Shown here in pieces: positions 16,334 through 25,111 of a stretch of 64,000 nt of DNA. The DNA is from Gloeothece verrucosa PCC 7822 (GTDB lineage: Bacteria > Cyanobacteriota > Cyanobacteriia > Cyanobacteriales > Microcystaceae), in NCBI RefSeq assembly GCF_000147335.1, contig NC_014501.1, forward strand, positions 2,540,300 through 2,604,299, given 5' to 3'. The position numbers and the translations under genes were made by a program. Numbering within the stretch: position 1 is the first letter of the stretch; the number at the start of each line of letters is the position of its first letter. The notes beneath the pieces were generated by a model. The model had not been told where the DNA came from and did not search any database. It saw only the letters and a list, made by a program, of their open reading frames with translations.

Positions 16334-17458
16334 ATGAAAAAACTAATCGTTTCTTGTTTGGCAATCATTCTGTCCCTGTTGGTTGCGGTTTTCCCGGCCA
16401 GTGCCAAGAACAATTCCTCCCAAAACAAATTAATTCACTCTCCGACTGGGAAGGGTGTTAACCAATTGGTAGCCAGTGCTTCGGGAGGCCGTACACCTCT
16501 AATTTTTGATGATGATGGCAGCCAAGATGGTATGACCGCCTTAAGTTATCTTTTAGCCAATCCTAAATTTGACATCAAAGCCATTACCCTCTGTCAAGGT
16601 ATTGCCGATCCTGCCACTTTTGTCGGCAATTTTGAGCGGATGCTAGGACGCTTAGGAGTCAGCACCGATATTCCTTTGGGTATTGGCCGGTCTGAAGCTT
16701 TATCCGGACACAATACTTATCCCCAATTCATCCGTGACGGAGCCGTTACTTTTTGGTCTCCTTTTGTCAAATTACCCGAAACCGCTCCCACTTATAAAAC
16801 CAAACCAGCCGCCAAACTGATAGTTGAGACCATCAAAAAATCTCCCGAACCTGTCACTATCTTGGCAACCGGCTCATTAACCAATATTGCCGAAGCACTG
16901 CGACTCGATCCGGGCATTATTAAAAACATCTCCGTCATCGAAATTATGGGCGGTTCAGTGTATCTACCCGGTAATCTCGGCGTTGTGCCGGAGCCTCCTT
17001 TTTCTACTAATAAAGTGGCTGAGTTTAACATCTGGGTTGACCCTGTAGCGGCTCAAGAAGTCTTTAAAGCAGGAGAAAAAGGCTTAAAAATTCAGTTGAC
17101 TCCCCTCGATGCTACCCATGAAATCTCCTTTTCCAGAGAAGATCAACAAGCTTGGTTAGCAACAAAAACCCCCGAAAGTGAAATGGCTGCTGAATTTTTA
17201 GACTTTGCCTTAACCGTTATTCAAAGCGGCAATGACCCTAACCCGGTTTGGGATTTAGTAGCGGCTATCAATCTCGCTGAACCCAACTTTTCCCCCGAAA
17301 CACCTCTGCACTTAGAAGTAGATACTAAGACAGCCCCCGGCGAAAACCAAGGGCAAACTTATGTTGTGCCTAATGCGCCGCCGAATATTTATGTTTCTCT
17401 TAAGCCCAGTTTTGATAATTTATCCTTCAAAGCGGGTGAGCTTTTTTCCTCGTTATAA
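16334..17458 (+). CDS. Exported nucleoside hydrolase-like protein
   Basis: A 374-residue protein of the inosine-uridine nucleoside N-ribohydrolase family, which splits ribonucleosides into base and ribose. It has a signal peptide (LIVSCLAIILSLLVAVFPASA). The metal-binding Asp cluster, normally DxDxxxDD, here reads DDDGSQDG (residues 59-66): the last Asp is Gly. Other family features are kept: LATGSLTNIAEAL, the IMGGSVY strand, FNIWVDPVAAQEVF, and a WDLVAA segment in place of HDP(L/A). It lies 50 bases behind the 5'-nucleotidase, so they are probably co-transcribed, although one looks cytoplasmic and the other exported. The Asp-to-Gly change makes full catalytic activity uncertain. Confidence 0.85.
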   Translation: MKKLIVSCLAIILSLLVAVFPASAKNNSSQNKLIHSPTGKGVNQLVASASGGRTPLIFDDDGSQDGMTALSYLLANPKFDIKAITLCQGIADPATFVGNFERMLGRLGVSTDIPLGIGRSEALSGHNTYPQFIRDGAVTFWSPFVKLPETAPTYKTKPAAKLIVETIKKSPEPVTILATGSLTNIAEALRLDPGIIKNISVIEIMGGSVYLPGNLGVVPEPPFSTNKVAEFNIWVDPVAAQEVFKAGEKGLKIQLTPLDATHEISFSREDQQAWLATKTPESEMAAEFLDFALTVIQSGNDPNPVWDLVAAINLAEPNFSPETPLHLEVDTKTAPGENQGQTYVVPNAPPNIYVSLKPSFDNLSFKAGELFSSL

Positions 17459-17483
17459 AAATAACTCATTTGAGTTTTGAGTA

Positions 17484-17554
17484 AAAGGGTGCGTTACGAC
17501 GGATTTTTAGATGATTGTTATCTAACAAAGATTGTCGCCGTCTAACACGCCCTA
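17484..17554. repeat. Long imperfect palindrome (GGGTGCGTTA type)
   Basis: GGGTGCGTTACGACGG and CCGTCTAACACGCCC pair with few mismatches around a loop of about 36 bases. The outer bases match the dispersed 'GGGTGCGTTA...TAACGCACCC' palindromes I know from many cyanobacterial genomes. It may end transcription of the nucleoside hydrolase gene. Confidence 0.6.
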
Positions 17555-17596
17555 CTTAAGTAAGTAATAATAAACTATAAAATATAAAGTTAAAAG

Positions 17597-18571
17597 ATGA
17601 GCGAAAAATTAACCCTTCCCCTCATGGGTTGCGGAACCTGGGCCTGGGGAAATCAGCTACTTTGGGGCTACGATCCCAGTATAGATAGTCAATTACAAGA
17701 AGTCTTTAACTACTGTGTGGCTAATGGTGTTACCCTCTTTGATACCGGTGACTCCTACGGAACCGGCAAACTCTCCGGCAGAAGCGAATCCCTTTTAGGA
17801 CAATTTTCTCGCAACTATGCAGGAGCTAATCGAGAAAATATCTGTATTGCTACTAAACTAGCCGCCTACCCCTGGAGATTAACTCGTCAGTCTATGATAG
17901 CCGCTTGTCAAGCTTCCGCTCAACGACTCGGTAAACCCGTCGATTTGGTGCAAATGCACTGGTCAACCGCCAATTATGCACCTTGGCAAGAAGGGGCACT
18001 TTTAAACGGTTTAGCAGATCTTTATACACAAGGACAAGTTAAAGGAGTAGGACTGTCTAATTATGGACCGAAGCGGCTCAAAAAAGTCTATCAAAAATTT
18101 GTTGAGCGTGGCGTTCCCATACTCACCCTACAAGTACAATACTCCTTACTCTCCACCTATCCGGTGACCGAATTAGGACTCAAGCAAGTCTGCGATGAAC
18201 TGGGAATAACACTCATTGCTTATAGTCCTCTCGGGTTGGGACTCCTCACCGGCAAATATTGCGAAAAAGGACCTCTACCCAAAGGAATAAGAGGTTTACT
18301 CTTTAAGAGGTTATTGCCGGGCATTCGTCCTCTACTACAATGCTTGCAAGCAGTAGCGCAATATCGAGGTAAAACTCTCTCCCAAGTTGCCCTCAATTGG
18401 TGTATCTGTAAAGGAACTATACCCATACCCGGTGCAAAAAGCCTCACACAGGCCCAAGATAATCTCGGTGCTTTAGGGTGGCGACTCAGTGATGGGGAAA
18501 TGACAGAACTTGATCGCACTGCTGCTAATCTAGATAGAAAAATGGTACAAAATATTTTTCAAACCCGTTAA
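17597..18571 (+). CDS. Aldo/keto reductase
   Basis: A 324-residue (alpha/beta)8 barrel NAD(P)H-dependent oxidoreductase. The catalytic set is visible: Asp and Tyr in LFDTGDSYGTG, Lys in CIATKLAAYPW, and His in VQMHWS. The NADP-binding region comes at the end: GTIPIPGAKSLTQAQDNLGALGW. It is the form found widely in cyanobacteria and plants, sometimes annotated as pyridoxal reductase-like. The substrate cannot be predicted. It is followed 20 bases later by a conserved hypothetical gene and then thiL, forming a likely three-gene operon. Confidence 0.93.
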   Translation: MSEKLTLPLMGCGTWAWGNQLLWGYDPSIDSQLQEVFNYCVANGVTLFDTGDSYGTGKLSGRSESLLGQFSRNYAGANRENICIATKLAAYPWRLTRQSMIAACQASAQRLGKPVDLVQMHWSTANYAPWQEGALLNGLADLYTQGQVKGVGLSNYGPKRLKKVYQKFVERGVPILTLQVQYSLLSTYPVTELGLKQVCDELGITLIAYSPLGLGLLTGKYCEKGPLPKGIRGLLFKRLLPGIRPLLQCLQAVAQYRGKTLSQVALNWCICKGTIPIPGAKSLTQAQDNLGALGWRLSDGEMTELDRTAANLDRKMVQNIFQTR

Positions 18572-18590
18572 TAACGAGCAAAAAATTCCC

Positions 18591-19157
18591 ATGACTCCAG
18601 AAGAGATTACGACAATTCTCATTGATAAGTTTGGTGAGCCGCTTGTGGAACATCCCAGCGAGGATACTTGGCAAGTGGATACCCCTGAATTTCGCCTTTT
18701 AGTAATTATCACCTCGGATTACTCAGGAATACGGCTACTCCTTCCTATTTGTCCGGCTTCTCAAGCTCAACCTTATCTTGAGCAATTGTTAGAGGCCAAT
18801 TTTTCTTCCTCTCAATTGGCTTATTATGGATTGCATCAAGAAGTGCTTTGGGGCGTTTTTTCCCATCCCTTAGCCTCTTTAACTGCCCAAGATTTTAAAA
18901 ATGCGCTCTCTGAATTAATTCGGTTAAATGAAGAAGGTCTTTCCCAAGGGTTTAATCTATTTATTGAAAAGCAAATTCGTTTGATTGTTAGGGCCGCTAA
19001 ACAGCAAGGACAAAGTTTACAGGCGACTTTACAGAGTTTAAATCGTCTTTATGCAGAAGGAATGCTAGGAGGGTTATCTCAAGCACCTCAAGAACGGGAG
19101 CAATTTTTAGCCGCTTGGAAATATCAGTTAGAGCGGCTTTGGGATGAGGAAAGTTAG
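18591..19157 (+). CDS. Conserved cyanobacterial protein, YbjN/chaperone-like fold suspected
   Basis: A 188-residue soluble protein with no signal peptide or membrane segment. The pattern of strands in the first half (TWQVDTPEFRLLVIITSDYSGIRLLLPIC, then LAYYGLHQEVLWGVF) and long helices in the second half (QEREQFLAAWKYQLERLWDEE) recalls the YbjN / type III chaperone-like fold; this is a guess from pattern only. Its stop is two bases before the thiL start codon, so the two are translationally linked. Function unknown. Confidence 0.75.
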   Translation: MTPEEITTILIDKFGEPLVEHPSEDTWQVDTPEFRLLVIITSDYSGIRLLLPICPASQAQPYLEQLLEANFSSSQLAYYGLHQEVLWGVFSHPLASLTAQDFKNALSELIRLNEEGLSQGFNLFIEKQIRLIVRAAKQQGQSLQATLQSLNRLYAEGMLGGLSQAPQEREQFLAAWKYQLERLWDEES

Positions 19158-19159
19158 CT

Positions 19160-20161
19160 ATGAGTCTGTTGGGTAAGCAAGTTAAAGATGTTGGAGAACA
19201 GGGACTTTTAAATATTGTTAAAAGTTTTTGTCCGGCGGAAATTATTGGGGATGATGCGGCAGTCTTGGGGGTTGCTGAGGGTCATTCTTTGGTAATAACC
19301 ACTGATGTGTTGGTGGATGGTGTCCATTTTAGTGATGTCACCACTTCTAGTGAGGATGTGGGATGGCGTGCTGTGGCCGCTAATTTATCAGATTTAGCCG
19401 CTATGGGGGCAACTCCTTTGGGTATTACAGTGGGGTTGGCTTTACCGGCAGAAGTACAAGTGAACTGGGTTCGGGGGTTGTATCAGGGAATGAGAGACTG
19501 TTTACAGCAGTATCAAACGGTGATTCTTGGGGGTGATGTCTGTCGTTCTTCTGTGGTTACGGTGAGTATTACGGCTTTAGGACAAGTGTTACCGCAACGG
19601 GTGATCCGTCGTGGTGCGGCTCAAAAAGGCGATGCCATCGTGGTTACGGGTTATCATGGTTGCTCCCGAGCCGGGTTAGAATTATTGCTACATCCGGAAA
19701 AAGGAGAACATTTACCGATAGACGCGGTTAAAAGGTTGATTCAAGCTCATCAGCGCCCGTTACCCCGCTTAGATGTTCTCGAGTTATTATGGGAATTTAG
19801 CGGTCCTACTCCGGTGGCGGGGATGGATAGTAGTGATGGGTTAGCTGATGCTATAGTACAGATTTGTCGTTTTAGCGGCGTTGGGGCACGTTTAGCCTCT
19901 GAGAAAATTCCTCTCTCGCCAGATTTGAAACTTTTGGGTTCTTTTGAGGAGATGTTAGAGTGGGTGTTGTATGGCGGGGAGGATTTTGAGTTGGTGTTAT
20001 GTCTTCCTTATGAGTTAGCTTTGCCTTTGGTTAAACAGTTGGGCAAAGGTGCGGCGATTATCGGAGAGATTATTGAGGAGAAAAAAATTGAGTTGGTTGA
20101 TTCCCGAGGAGTTTACCCCACTCGTTTGTTGAGTTTATCTGAAGGATTTCAACATTTTTAA
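19160..20161 (+). CDS. thiL: Thiamine-monophosphate kinase
   Basis: ThiL phosphorylates thiamine monophosphate to thiamine diphosphate, the active cofactor. The 333-residue product has the metal/ATP-binding IIGDDAAVL near residue 30, TTDVLVDGVHF, AANLSDLAAMGATPLG, VILGGDVCRSS, GMDSSDGLADAIVQIC and YGGEDFELVL, all standard PurM-type kinase motifs. It starts two bases after the preceding hypothetical gene. thiD, another thiamine gene, is at 40680-41498 and is not linked to it. The window also encodes a ThDP enzyme (8579-10777) that would use the product. Confidence 0.96.
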   Translation: MSLLGKQVKDVGEQGLLNIVKSFCPAEIIGDDAAVLGVAEGHSLVITTDVLVDGVHFSDVTTSSEDVGWRAVAANLSDLAAMGATPLGITVGLALPAEVQVNWVRGLYQGMRDCLQQYQTVILGGDVCRSSVVTVSITALGQVLPQRVIRRGAAQKGDAIVVTGYHGCSRAGLELLLHPEKGEHLPIDAVKRLIQAHQRPLPRLDVLELLWEFSGPTPVAGMDSSDGLADAIVQICRFSGVGARLASEKIPLSPDLKLLGSFEEMLEWVLYGGEDFELVLCLPYELALPLVKQLGKGAAIIGEIIEEKKIELVDSRGVYPTRLLSLSEGFQHF

Positions 20162-20264
20162 AGGCAAGCGGCAAAAAGGTTAAAGGCACAGCCTCTTTAA
20201 AATCCATCAAAAATTAGCTTTAAAGAAACTATGCCGCTAAAAAAAGAGATTTTACTGAATATTG

Positions 20265-20693
20265 CTAGGCTACAGCTACCATTACATCACTAGACTTAAT
20301 GACCGCATAAGCTTCTTGACCTTCTTTTAATCCTAGACTCTTAACAGAATCAATGGTAATAATCGAAGTGACTTCAACGCCTGGGGCTATTTCAATGACA
20401 ACTTCTGCATTGACTGAACCCTCGATAACTTTTTTAACAGTTCCTTTAAGCGCGTTGCGGGCACTAACTTTCATGATTTGATTCTCCAATTTTTGCCTTA
20501 CTAATTCTCTAACATCTAGTGACAATGCTGCATCCTCCTTGTCATAGAAAGCCAACATTTGTCCTAGACTCCGCAAAAAGTCTCTAAGCACCTCCGTTTT
20601 TGAACGCTGAACTTGCTGGCAGTATTGCTCTAGAATTTCCCGTTCTGCCGTTGATGACTGAAATGTAATCCAACCTTGCTGTTTCCTTGGCAT
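20265..20693 (-). CDS. Ribbon-helix-helix / Mop (TOBE) fusion, putative molybdate-responsive regulator
   Basis: About 142 residues from the ATG at 20693 (PRKQQGWITFQSSTAERE). The first about 50 residues look like a ribbon-helix-helix DNA-binding domain: a short strand GWITFQSS, then AEREILEQYCQQVQRSKTEVLRDFLRSL. The last about 70 residues are a Mop/TOBE domain: VSARNALKGTVKKVIEGSVNAEVVIEIAPGVEVTSIITIDSVKSLGLKEGQEAYAVIKSSDVMVA, the molybdate-binding fold. A TTG at 20747 would extend the frame, but that extension would swallow the palindrome described next, so the ATG is preferred. It runs convergent to thiL. The fusion is analogous to ModE (HTH plus molbindin), but the exact ligand is unproven. 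Confidence 0.85.
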   Translation of the reverse strand: MPRKQQGWITFQSSTAEREILEQYCQQVQRSKTEVLRDFLRSLGQMLAFYDKEDAALSLDVRELVRQKLENQIMKVSARNALKGTVKKVIEGSVNAEVVIEIAPGVEVTSIITIDSVKSLGLKEGQEAYAVIKSSDVMVAVA

Positions 20694-20700
20694 AATAATA

Positions 20701-20717
20701 TACCAACTTAGTTGGTA
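20701..20717. promoter_or_regulatory. Palindromic operator candidate
   Basis: TACCAACTTAGTTGGTA is palindromic except for its central bases and lies seven bases upstream of the ATG of the RHH-Mop gene. Further upstream on the same strand are a half-site-like TTGGTA (20742-20747) and a -10-like TTATAC. The placement, just after the likely -10, suits autorepression by a ribbon-helix-helix dimer. Confidence 0.6.
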
Positions 20718-21032
20718 ATCTGGTGTATAATTTGTCTTTAATACCAATTATCAGCTTTTTCCTAGAAAAGTAAAAAGAAAACAAATCTGATAAAAAAAGT
20801 AAGGAGTTAGGAAAAAAGGTCGTTGACTAGCGTTTTTAAGCTCTTTTCTCCTTTCGTTAGCCTTAGCCTGATGTTTGGGCGGCAATGTTGCTCATCAAAG
20901 TAGTCAACAAAGGTTGCAAAAGTTATTATAAGATTAAGAAATTAAAGAAAAATTTAAAATTTAGCTAGATATGAGTAACATCATGTTTTTTAGACTATCG
21001 TAAAAAAAAAGATCCATAAACCCAGAAAAATC

Positions 21033-23567
21033 ATGAATCCACCGCTCAATCAAATGCTGCAATCCCAAATTCAAATCGAGGATGATCGTACCGGATTAAG
21101 CATTGAAACCCTCAGACGGGCAATAGCCGATAATTTATTTTACATCCAAGGCAAATTTCCGGCGATAGCTACAAAACATGATTATTATATGGCTTTAGCT
21201 TACACAGTACGAGATCGCCTACTGCACCGATGGCTCAATACTCTTGAAGTATATCTAAAGCAAGATGTAAAATTAGTCTGCTATCTTTCGGCAGAATATT
21301 TAGTTGGGCCTCACTTAGTTAATAATTTAATTAACTTAGGAATTTATGAGCAAATTCGCCAAGCAGTAGAAGAGTCTGGACTGAATTTACAACAATTAAT
21401 TAATACAGAAGAAGAACCCGGGTTAGGGAATGGAGGATTAGGGCGTTTAGCTTCTTGTTATATGGATTCTTTGGCTAGTTTAGAAATTCCTGCGATTGGA
21501 TATGGTATCCGCTACGAATTTGGAATTTTTGATCAAGAAATCAAAGATGGTTGGCAAGTTGAAATCACCGATAAATGGTTACAAGATGGGAACCCTTGGG
21601 AAATTGCTCGTCCGGAAGCGGCTGTTTCGGTTAAATTTGGTGGACATACCGAATCTTATTTAGATGATCAGGGTAACTATCGAGTGCGTTGGCTACCTGA
21701 ATATATTGTTAAAGGTATTCCCTATGATACGCCTATTCTAGGTTATAAAGTTAATACCGCTAATAGTATGCGGCTTTGGACCTCAGAAGCTTGTGAATCT
21801 TTTGATTTTCAACGCTTTAATGTGGGCGACTATTACGGCGCAGTAGATAGAAAAGTCTTTTCGGAAAATTTGACTAAAGTTCTTTATCCTAATGATGAAC
21901 CGATCAAAGGCAAAGAACTCCGTTTACAGCAGCAATATTTTTTTGTATCTTGTTCTCTACAAGATATGATTAGAATTCATTTAAATGAAGGAAATACCTT
22001 AGATAATTTCGCTGAAAAATTTGCCGTTCAACTCAATGATACTCATCCTTCTATTGGCGTGGCGGAATTGATGCGCTTGTTAATCGATGTGCATTATTAC
22101 CCTTGGGAAAAAGCTTGGGAGATTACGGAAAAAACCTTTGGTTTTACTAACCATACTCTTTTACCTGAAGCTTTAGAAAGATGGCCTTTAGGTCTTTTTG
22201 GTCATCTTCTCCCCCGACATCTAGAAATTATTTACGAAATTAATAAACGTTTCCTCGATCAAGTGCGGCTGAAATATCCTGGCAATAATGAGAAGTTATC
22301 TAGTTTGTCTTTGATTGATGAAAGAGGTGATAAATATGTCCGCATGGCCCATTTAGCTTGTGTCGGTTCTCATAAAATTAATGGGGTAGCACAATTACAT
22401 TCTGAACTGCTGAAAAAAACTCTGTTAAAAGATTTTTATGAACTCTTGCCCGAAAAATTTACCAATGTTACTAATGGGGTAACCCCTCGCCGTTGGATGG
22501 TGGTGAGTAACCCGGAATTGTCGCAATTAATTAGCTCTAAAATAGGCGAAAATTGGATTAAAAATTTGGATGAGTTAAGAAAGTTAGAGGGGTTTATAGA
22601 TGATGGCGGTTTTCGTCAACAATGGCGCGAGGTTAAACGGAAAGTTAAGCAAGATTTAGCGCAATATATTCACGATAAATTAGGTATAATTGTTTCTCCC
22701 GATTCTTTGTTTGATGTTCAGGTTAAACGTCTTCATGAGTATAAGCGTCAACATTTAAATGTGTTACATATTATCACGCTTTATAACCGCATCAAACAAA
22801 ATCCGAATTTAGATATTACCCCTAGGACGTTTATTTTTGGCGGAAAAGCCGCCCCCGGATATCATCAGGCTAAGTTGATTATTAAATTGATTAACTCGGT
22901 GGGTGATATCGTCAATCATGATCCTGAAATCGGGGAGCGATTAAAAGTAGTATTTTTGCCGGATTATAATGTTACCTTGGGTCAACGAGTTTATCCAGCC
23001 GCCGATTTATCGGAGCAAATTTCTACGGCGGGTAAGGAAGCATCGGGCACAGGAAACATGAAATTTTCCCTAAATGGGGCTTTAACTATCGGAACTTTTG
23101 ATGGTGCTAATATCGAAATTCGTGAAGAAGTTGGGGAAGAAAATTTCTTTTTGTTTGGCTTAAAAACTGAAGAGATTGATCAGTTACGCGCGCAGGGATA
23201 CAATCCGCAGGATTATTACAATTCTAATCCTGAACTTAAAGCGGCGATTGATTTAATTAATTCTGGATTTTTCTCTCATGGAGATGGTGGATTATTCCAA
23301 CTTTTAATTAATTCTCTACTGTATTTGGATCATTATCTGCTGTTTGCTGACTATCAATCTTATTTAGACTGTCAAGAAAGAGTCTCTCAGGCATATAAAG
23401 ATCAGGAACATTGGACAAGGATGTCTATTCTCAATACAGCGCGGATGGGGAAATTTTCCTCAGATCGTTCTATTCGAGAATACTGTGACAAAATTTGGAA
23501 CACGTCGCCGGTTCCTATTCAAATGAAGGATTATGTTCAAGCTGATGGCCTGTTGAAAGTGCATTAA
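21033..23567 (+). CDS. glgP: Glycogen phosphorylase (copy 1)
   Basis: An 844-residue alpha-glucan phosphorylase that releases glucose 1-phosphate from glycogen. Family hallmarks are EEPGLGNGGLGRLASCYMDSLASL, the AVQLNDTHPSIGVAELMR segment, NVTNGVTPRRWM and the PLP-lysine signature EASGTGNMKFSLNGALTIG. No N-terminal targeting or regulatory extension is present. A second paralogue of 848 residues lies at 49621-52167 on the other strand. Two phosphorylases are also found in Synechocystis, where they have different stress roles. The upstream 285 bases are AT-rich and must hold the promoter. Confidence 0.96.
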   Translation: MNPPLNQMLQSQIQIEDDRTGLSIETLRRAIADNLFYIQGKFPAIATKHDYYMALAYTVRDRLLHRWLNTLEVYLKQDVKLVCYLSAEYLVGPHLVNNLINLGIYEQIRQAVEESGLNLQQLINTEEEPGLGNGGLGRLASCYMDSLASLEIPAIGYGIRYEFGIFDQEIKDGWQVEITDKWLQDGNPWEIARPEAAVSVKFGGHTESYLDDQGNYRVRWLPEYIVKGIPYDTPILGYKVNTANSMRLWTSEACESFDFQRFNVGDYYGAVDRKVFSENLTKVLYPNDEPIKGKELRLQQQYFFVSCSLQDMIRIHLNEGNTLDNFAEKFAVQLNDTHPSIGVAELMRLLIDVHYYPWEKAWEITEKTFGFTNHTLLPEALERWPLGLFGHLLPRHLEIIYEINKRFLDQVRLKYPGNNEKLSSLSLIDERGDKYVRMAHLACVGSHKINGVAQLHSELLKKTLLKDFYELLPEKFTNVTNGVTPRRWMVVSNPELSQLISSKIGENWIKNLDELRKLEGFIDDGGFRQQWREVKRKVKQDLAQYIHDKLGIIVSPDSLFDVQVKRLHEYKRQHLNVLHIITLYNRIKQNPNLDITPRTFIFGGKAAPGYHQAKLIIKLINSVGDIVNHDPEIGERLKVVFLPDYNVTLGQRVYPAADLSEQISTAGKEASGTGNMKFSLNGALTIGTFDGANIEIREEVGEENFFLFGLKTEEIDQLRAQGYNPQDYYNSNPELKAAIDLINSGFFSHGDGGLFQLLINSLLYLDHYLLFADYQSYLDCQERVSQAYKDQEHWTRMSILNTARMGKFSSDRSIREYCDKIWNTSPVPIQMKDYVQADGLLKVH

Positions 23568-23577
23568 TAGGTAATTT

Positions 23578-23627
23578 AGCCCGCGTAGGTTTGCTCTGTC
23601 TGTGAGACACTACCCTGCGCGGGTTAG
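23578..23627. repeat. Diverged palindromic repeat, copy H
   Basis: AGCCCGCGTAGG...CCCTGCGCGGGTT with an internal TTTGCTCTGTC segment, close to part of element B (TTGCTCTGTTC). It is a distant, decayed relative of the repeat family at 5.8-8.5 kb, here just after glgP. Confidence 0.6.
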
Positions 23628-23630
23628 TAA

Positions 23631-23744
23631 TTAGAGCATTTCCGTTTTTTGGGGCAAGATCCAAGCCAAAATTGGCGATAAAACCGCACAGGCGACGGTT
23701 ATTACGGCAATCACTAATAAACCATCACTTAAATTTGTTGTCAT
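23631..23744 (-). CDS. 37-residue single-pass membrane protein
   Basis: A small ORF starting MTTNLSDGLLVIAVITV and ending LPQKTEML: a short polar N-terminus, one membrane helix of about 22 residues, and a short polar tail. A strong Shine-Dalgarno (GGAGG) sits eight bases upstream of the ATG, which is good evidence for translation. The size and topology are those of photosystem, cytochrome b6f or NDH-1 small subunits, but the sequence does not match the ones I know (PsbI, PsbM, PsbT, PsbX, PsbY, PsaI, PsaM, PetG, PetL, PetM, PetN). Orientation is minus, between glgP and the EVE gene. Confidence 0.65.
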   Translation of the reverse strand: MTTNLSDGLLVIAVITVACAVLSPILAWILPQKTEML

Positions 23745-23853
23745 GTTGTCACCCTCCAGGTTAACAAGTGTGGGTGTTTGTTGCTGAAGCTTATATTCTT
23801 ATTATATCAATTTTTATATCGAGTTTTTCTCATCTACGTTGCAAAAAGTAACA

Positions 23854-24312
23854 TTATTGTTGAGCAATTTGCAATATTTGATCAGCAACTTTTTTGGCAA
23901 CAGGCATCACAGATAAGCGATTTCCTCGGCGAATAAGTAACAATTCTTCCTGATGAAACATTTGCTTAAGAGTGGTCAAAGAAATCATTTCAGGAAATAC
24001 CTTAACAAACTCCACAATAACCGTTTGCCATCGAGGAGACTCTAAGCAAGACTGTGCATCATAATAAGGACTTTGAGAATCAAACTGAGTCGGATCAATA
24101 ACATCACTTTCTACCACTTGCATCAGTCCAACTATGCCAGGAGGCGTGACATTAGAGTGATAAAAAAAACATAAATCTCCGGGTTGCATTTGCCGCAAAA
24201 AGTTTCTCGCTTGATAATTACGTACCCCATCCCAGATGGTTTTACCCTCTTTTTTGAGGTCGGTAATACTATAGACATTCGGTTCTGATTTCATTAACCA
24301 GTAATTGGTCAT
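23854..24312 (-). CDS. EVE domain protein
   Basis: A 152-residue protein of the EVE family, a PUA-like fold that binds modified bases in DNA or RNA. Its start, MTNYWLMKSEPNVYSITDLKKEG, followed by WDGVRNYQARNFLRQMQPGDLCFFYHSN and PGIVGLMQVV, is the usual EVE signature (YWLMKSEP, WDGVRNYQARN). Residues are intact. EVE proteins occur alone in many bacteria and also in restriction systems; no restriction gene is adjacent here, so a housekeeping RNA-related role is more likely. The stop is 110 bases before the end of the small membrane gene. Confidence 0.92.
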   Translation of the reverse strand: MTNYWLMKSEPNVYSITDLKKEGKTIWDGVRNYQARNFLRQMQPGDLCFFYHSNVTPPGIVGLMQVVESDVIDPTQFDSQSPYYDAQSCLESPRWQTVIVEFVKVFPEMISLTTLKQMFHQEELLLIRRGNRLSVMPVAKKVADQILQIAQQ

Positions 24313-24351
24313 AAATATAGAGAAAAATGACTAATAACTAATAACTAATGA

Positions 24352-25020
24352 CTAAAGTTGAAAATTTTCTATAAATAGTTGTTGAGTCATAGGCTGATCT
24401 ACCATTAACCCCTGTCCTTCTCCCAACAGTTCTAAAGGTTTTCCCCCTACTGAAATCCAAACAGGAATTTTAGGATCAAAGCTAGTTGCTGTATAGATCA
24501 CTTGAGCTAAACGTCCTATCATTTCTGCTGAACCCCCATCAGCGTTGAATTCTTCAGAAAGGTCAACATGAACCCCTTTTTTATCGACTTTTAAGCCTAA
24601 TAGCTTGGTTCCTTCGGGAATGGTTGTCGTGTAGTTAGGGTCATTCGGTCCGGCTAATAACTCTTTAAACGCCTCGGTTAAAAGTTGATTTTTATCGTTG
24701 GATTTTTGCTGCGAAACCGGCATCGGTTGTAATTTGGTTTCGGTTGGGGTAAGTTTGAGCCAATAAACGGCCACTGAGTGTTGTTGAGGTTTGGCAGTCT
24801 TTTGCTGTAGCTGTTTTTGAGTGGAGAGGTGGGATTCCACAACCGCAGGTTTAACCGGTTTATATGTATTAGTCGCGATCGGGGTATTGGGGTTAGAGGT
24901 GGAAGAGGTGAGTTTATTGATGGTAACCCAAGCGAAAGTCCCTCCTGTTACCACTAAAGCTAAACCGACTGCGGCTAGTGACGCAAAAGATAAATTATGG
25001 CTATCGCGTAGATTTTTCAT
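24352..25020 (-). CDS. Membrane-anchored GerMN-domain lipoprotein-like protein
   Basis: 222 residues from the ATG at 25020, chosen because GGAGGAAGG lies directly upstream; a longer GTG reading exists but overlaps the next gene and lacks this site. The N-terminus is a membrane anchor (FASLAAVGLALVVTGGTFAWVTI). After a low-complexity linker comes a GerMN domain: VAVYWLKLTPTETKLQPMPV, LLTEAFKELLAGPNDPNYTTTIPEGTKLLGLKVDKKGVHVDLSEEF and RLAQVIYTATSFDPKIPVWISVGGKPL. GerMN domains occur in Gram-positive germination proteins and in cyanobacterial envelope proteins of unknown role. The gene follows the DUF2993 gene by about 91 bases. Confidence 0.85.
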   Translation of the reverse strand: MKNLRDSHNLSFASLAAVGLALVVTGGTFAWVTINKLTSSTSNPNTPIATNTYKPVKPAVVESHLSTQKQLQQKTAKPQQHSVAVYWLKLTPTETKLQPMPVSQQKSNDKNQLLTEAFKELLAGPNDPNYTTTIPEGTKLLGLKVDKKGVHVDLSEEFNADGGSAEMIGRLAQVIYTATSFDPKIPVWISVGGKPLELLGEGQGLMVDQPMTQQLFIENFQL

Positions 25021-25111
25021 AAGTCCTTCCTCCATGTGGCCCTTTACTATAGACTTATCACACTCAGAAAACTGTTCCGCGCCTGGCGGCAAATTGCTAT
25101 CAGAGCAATTA

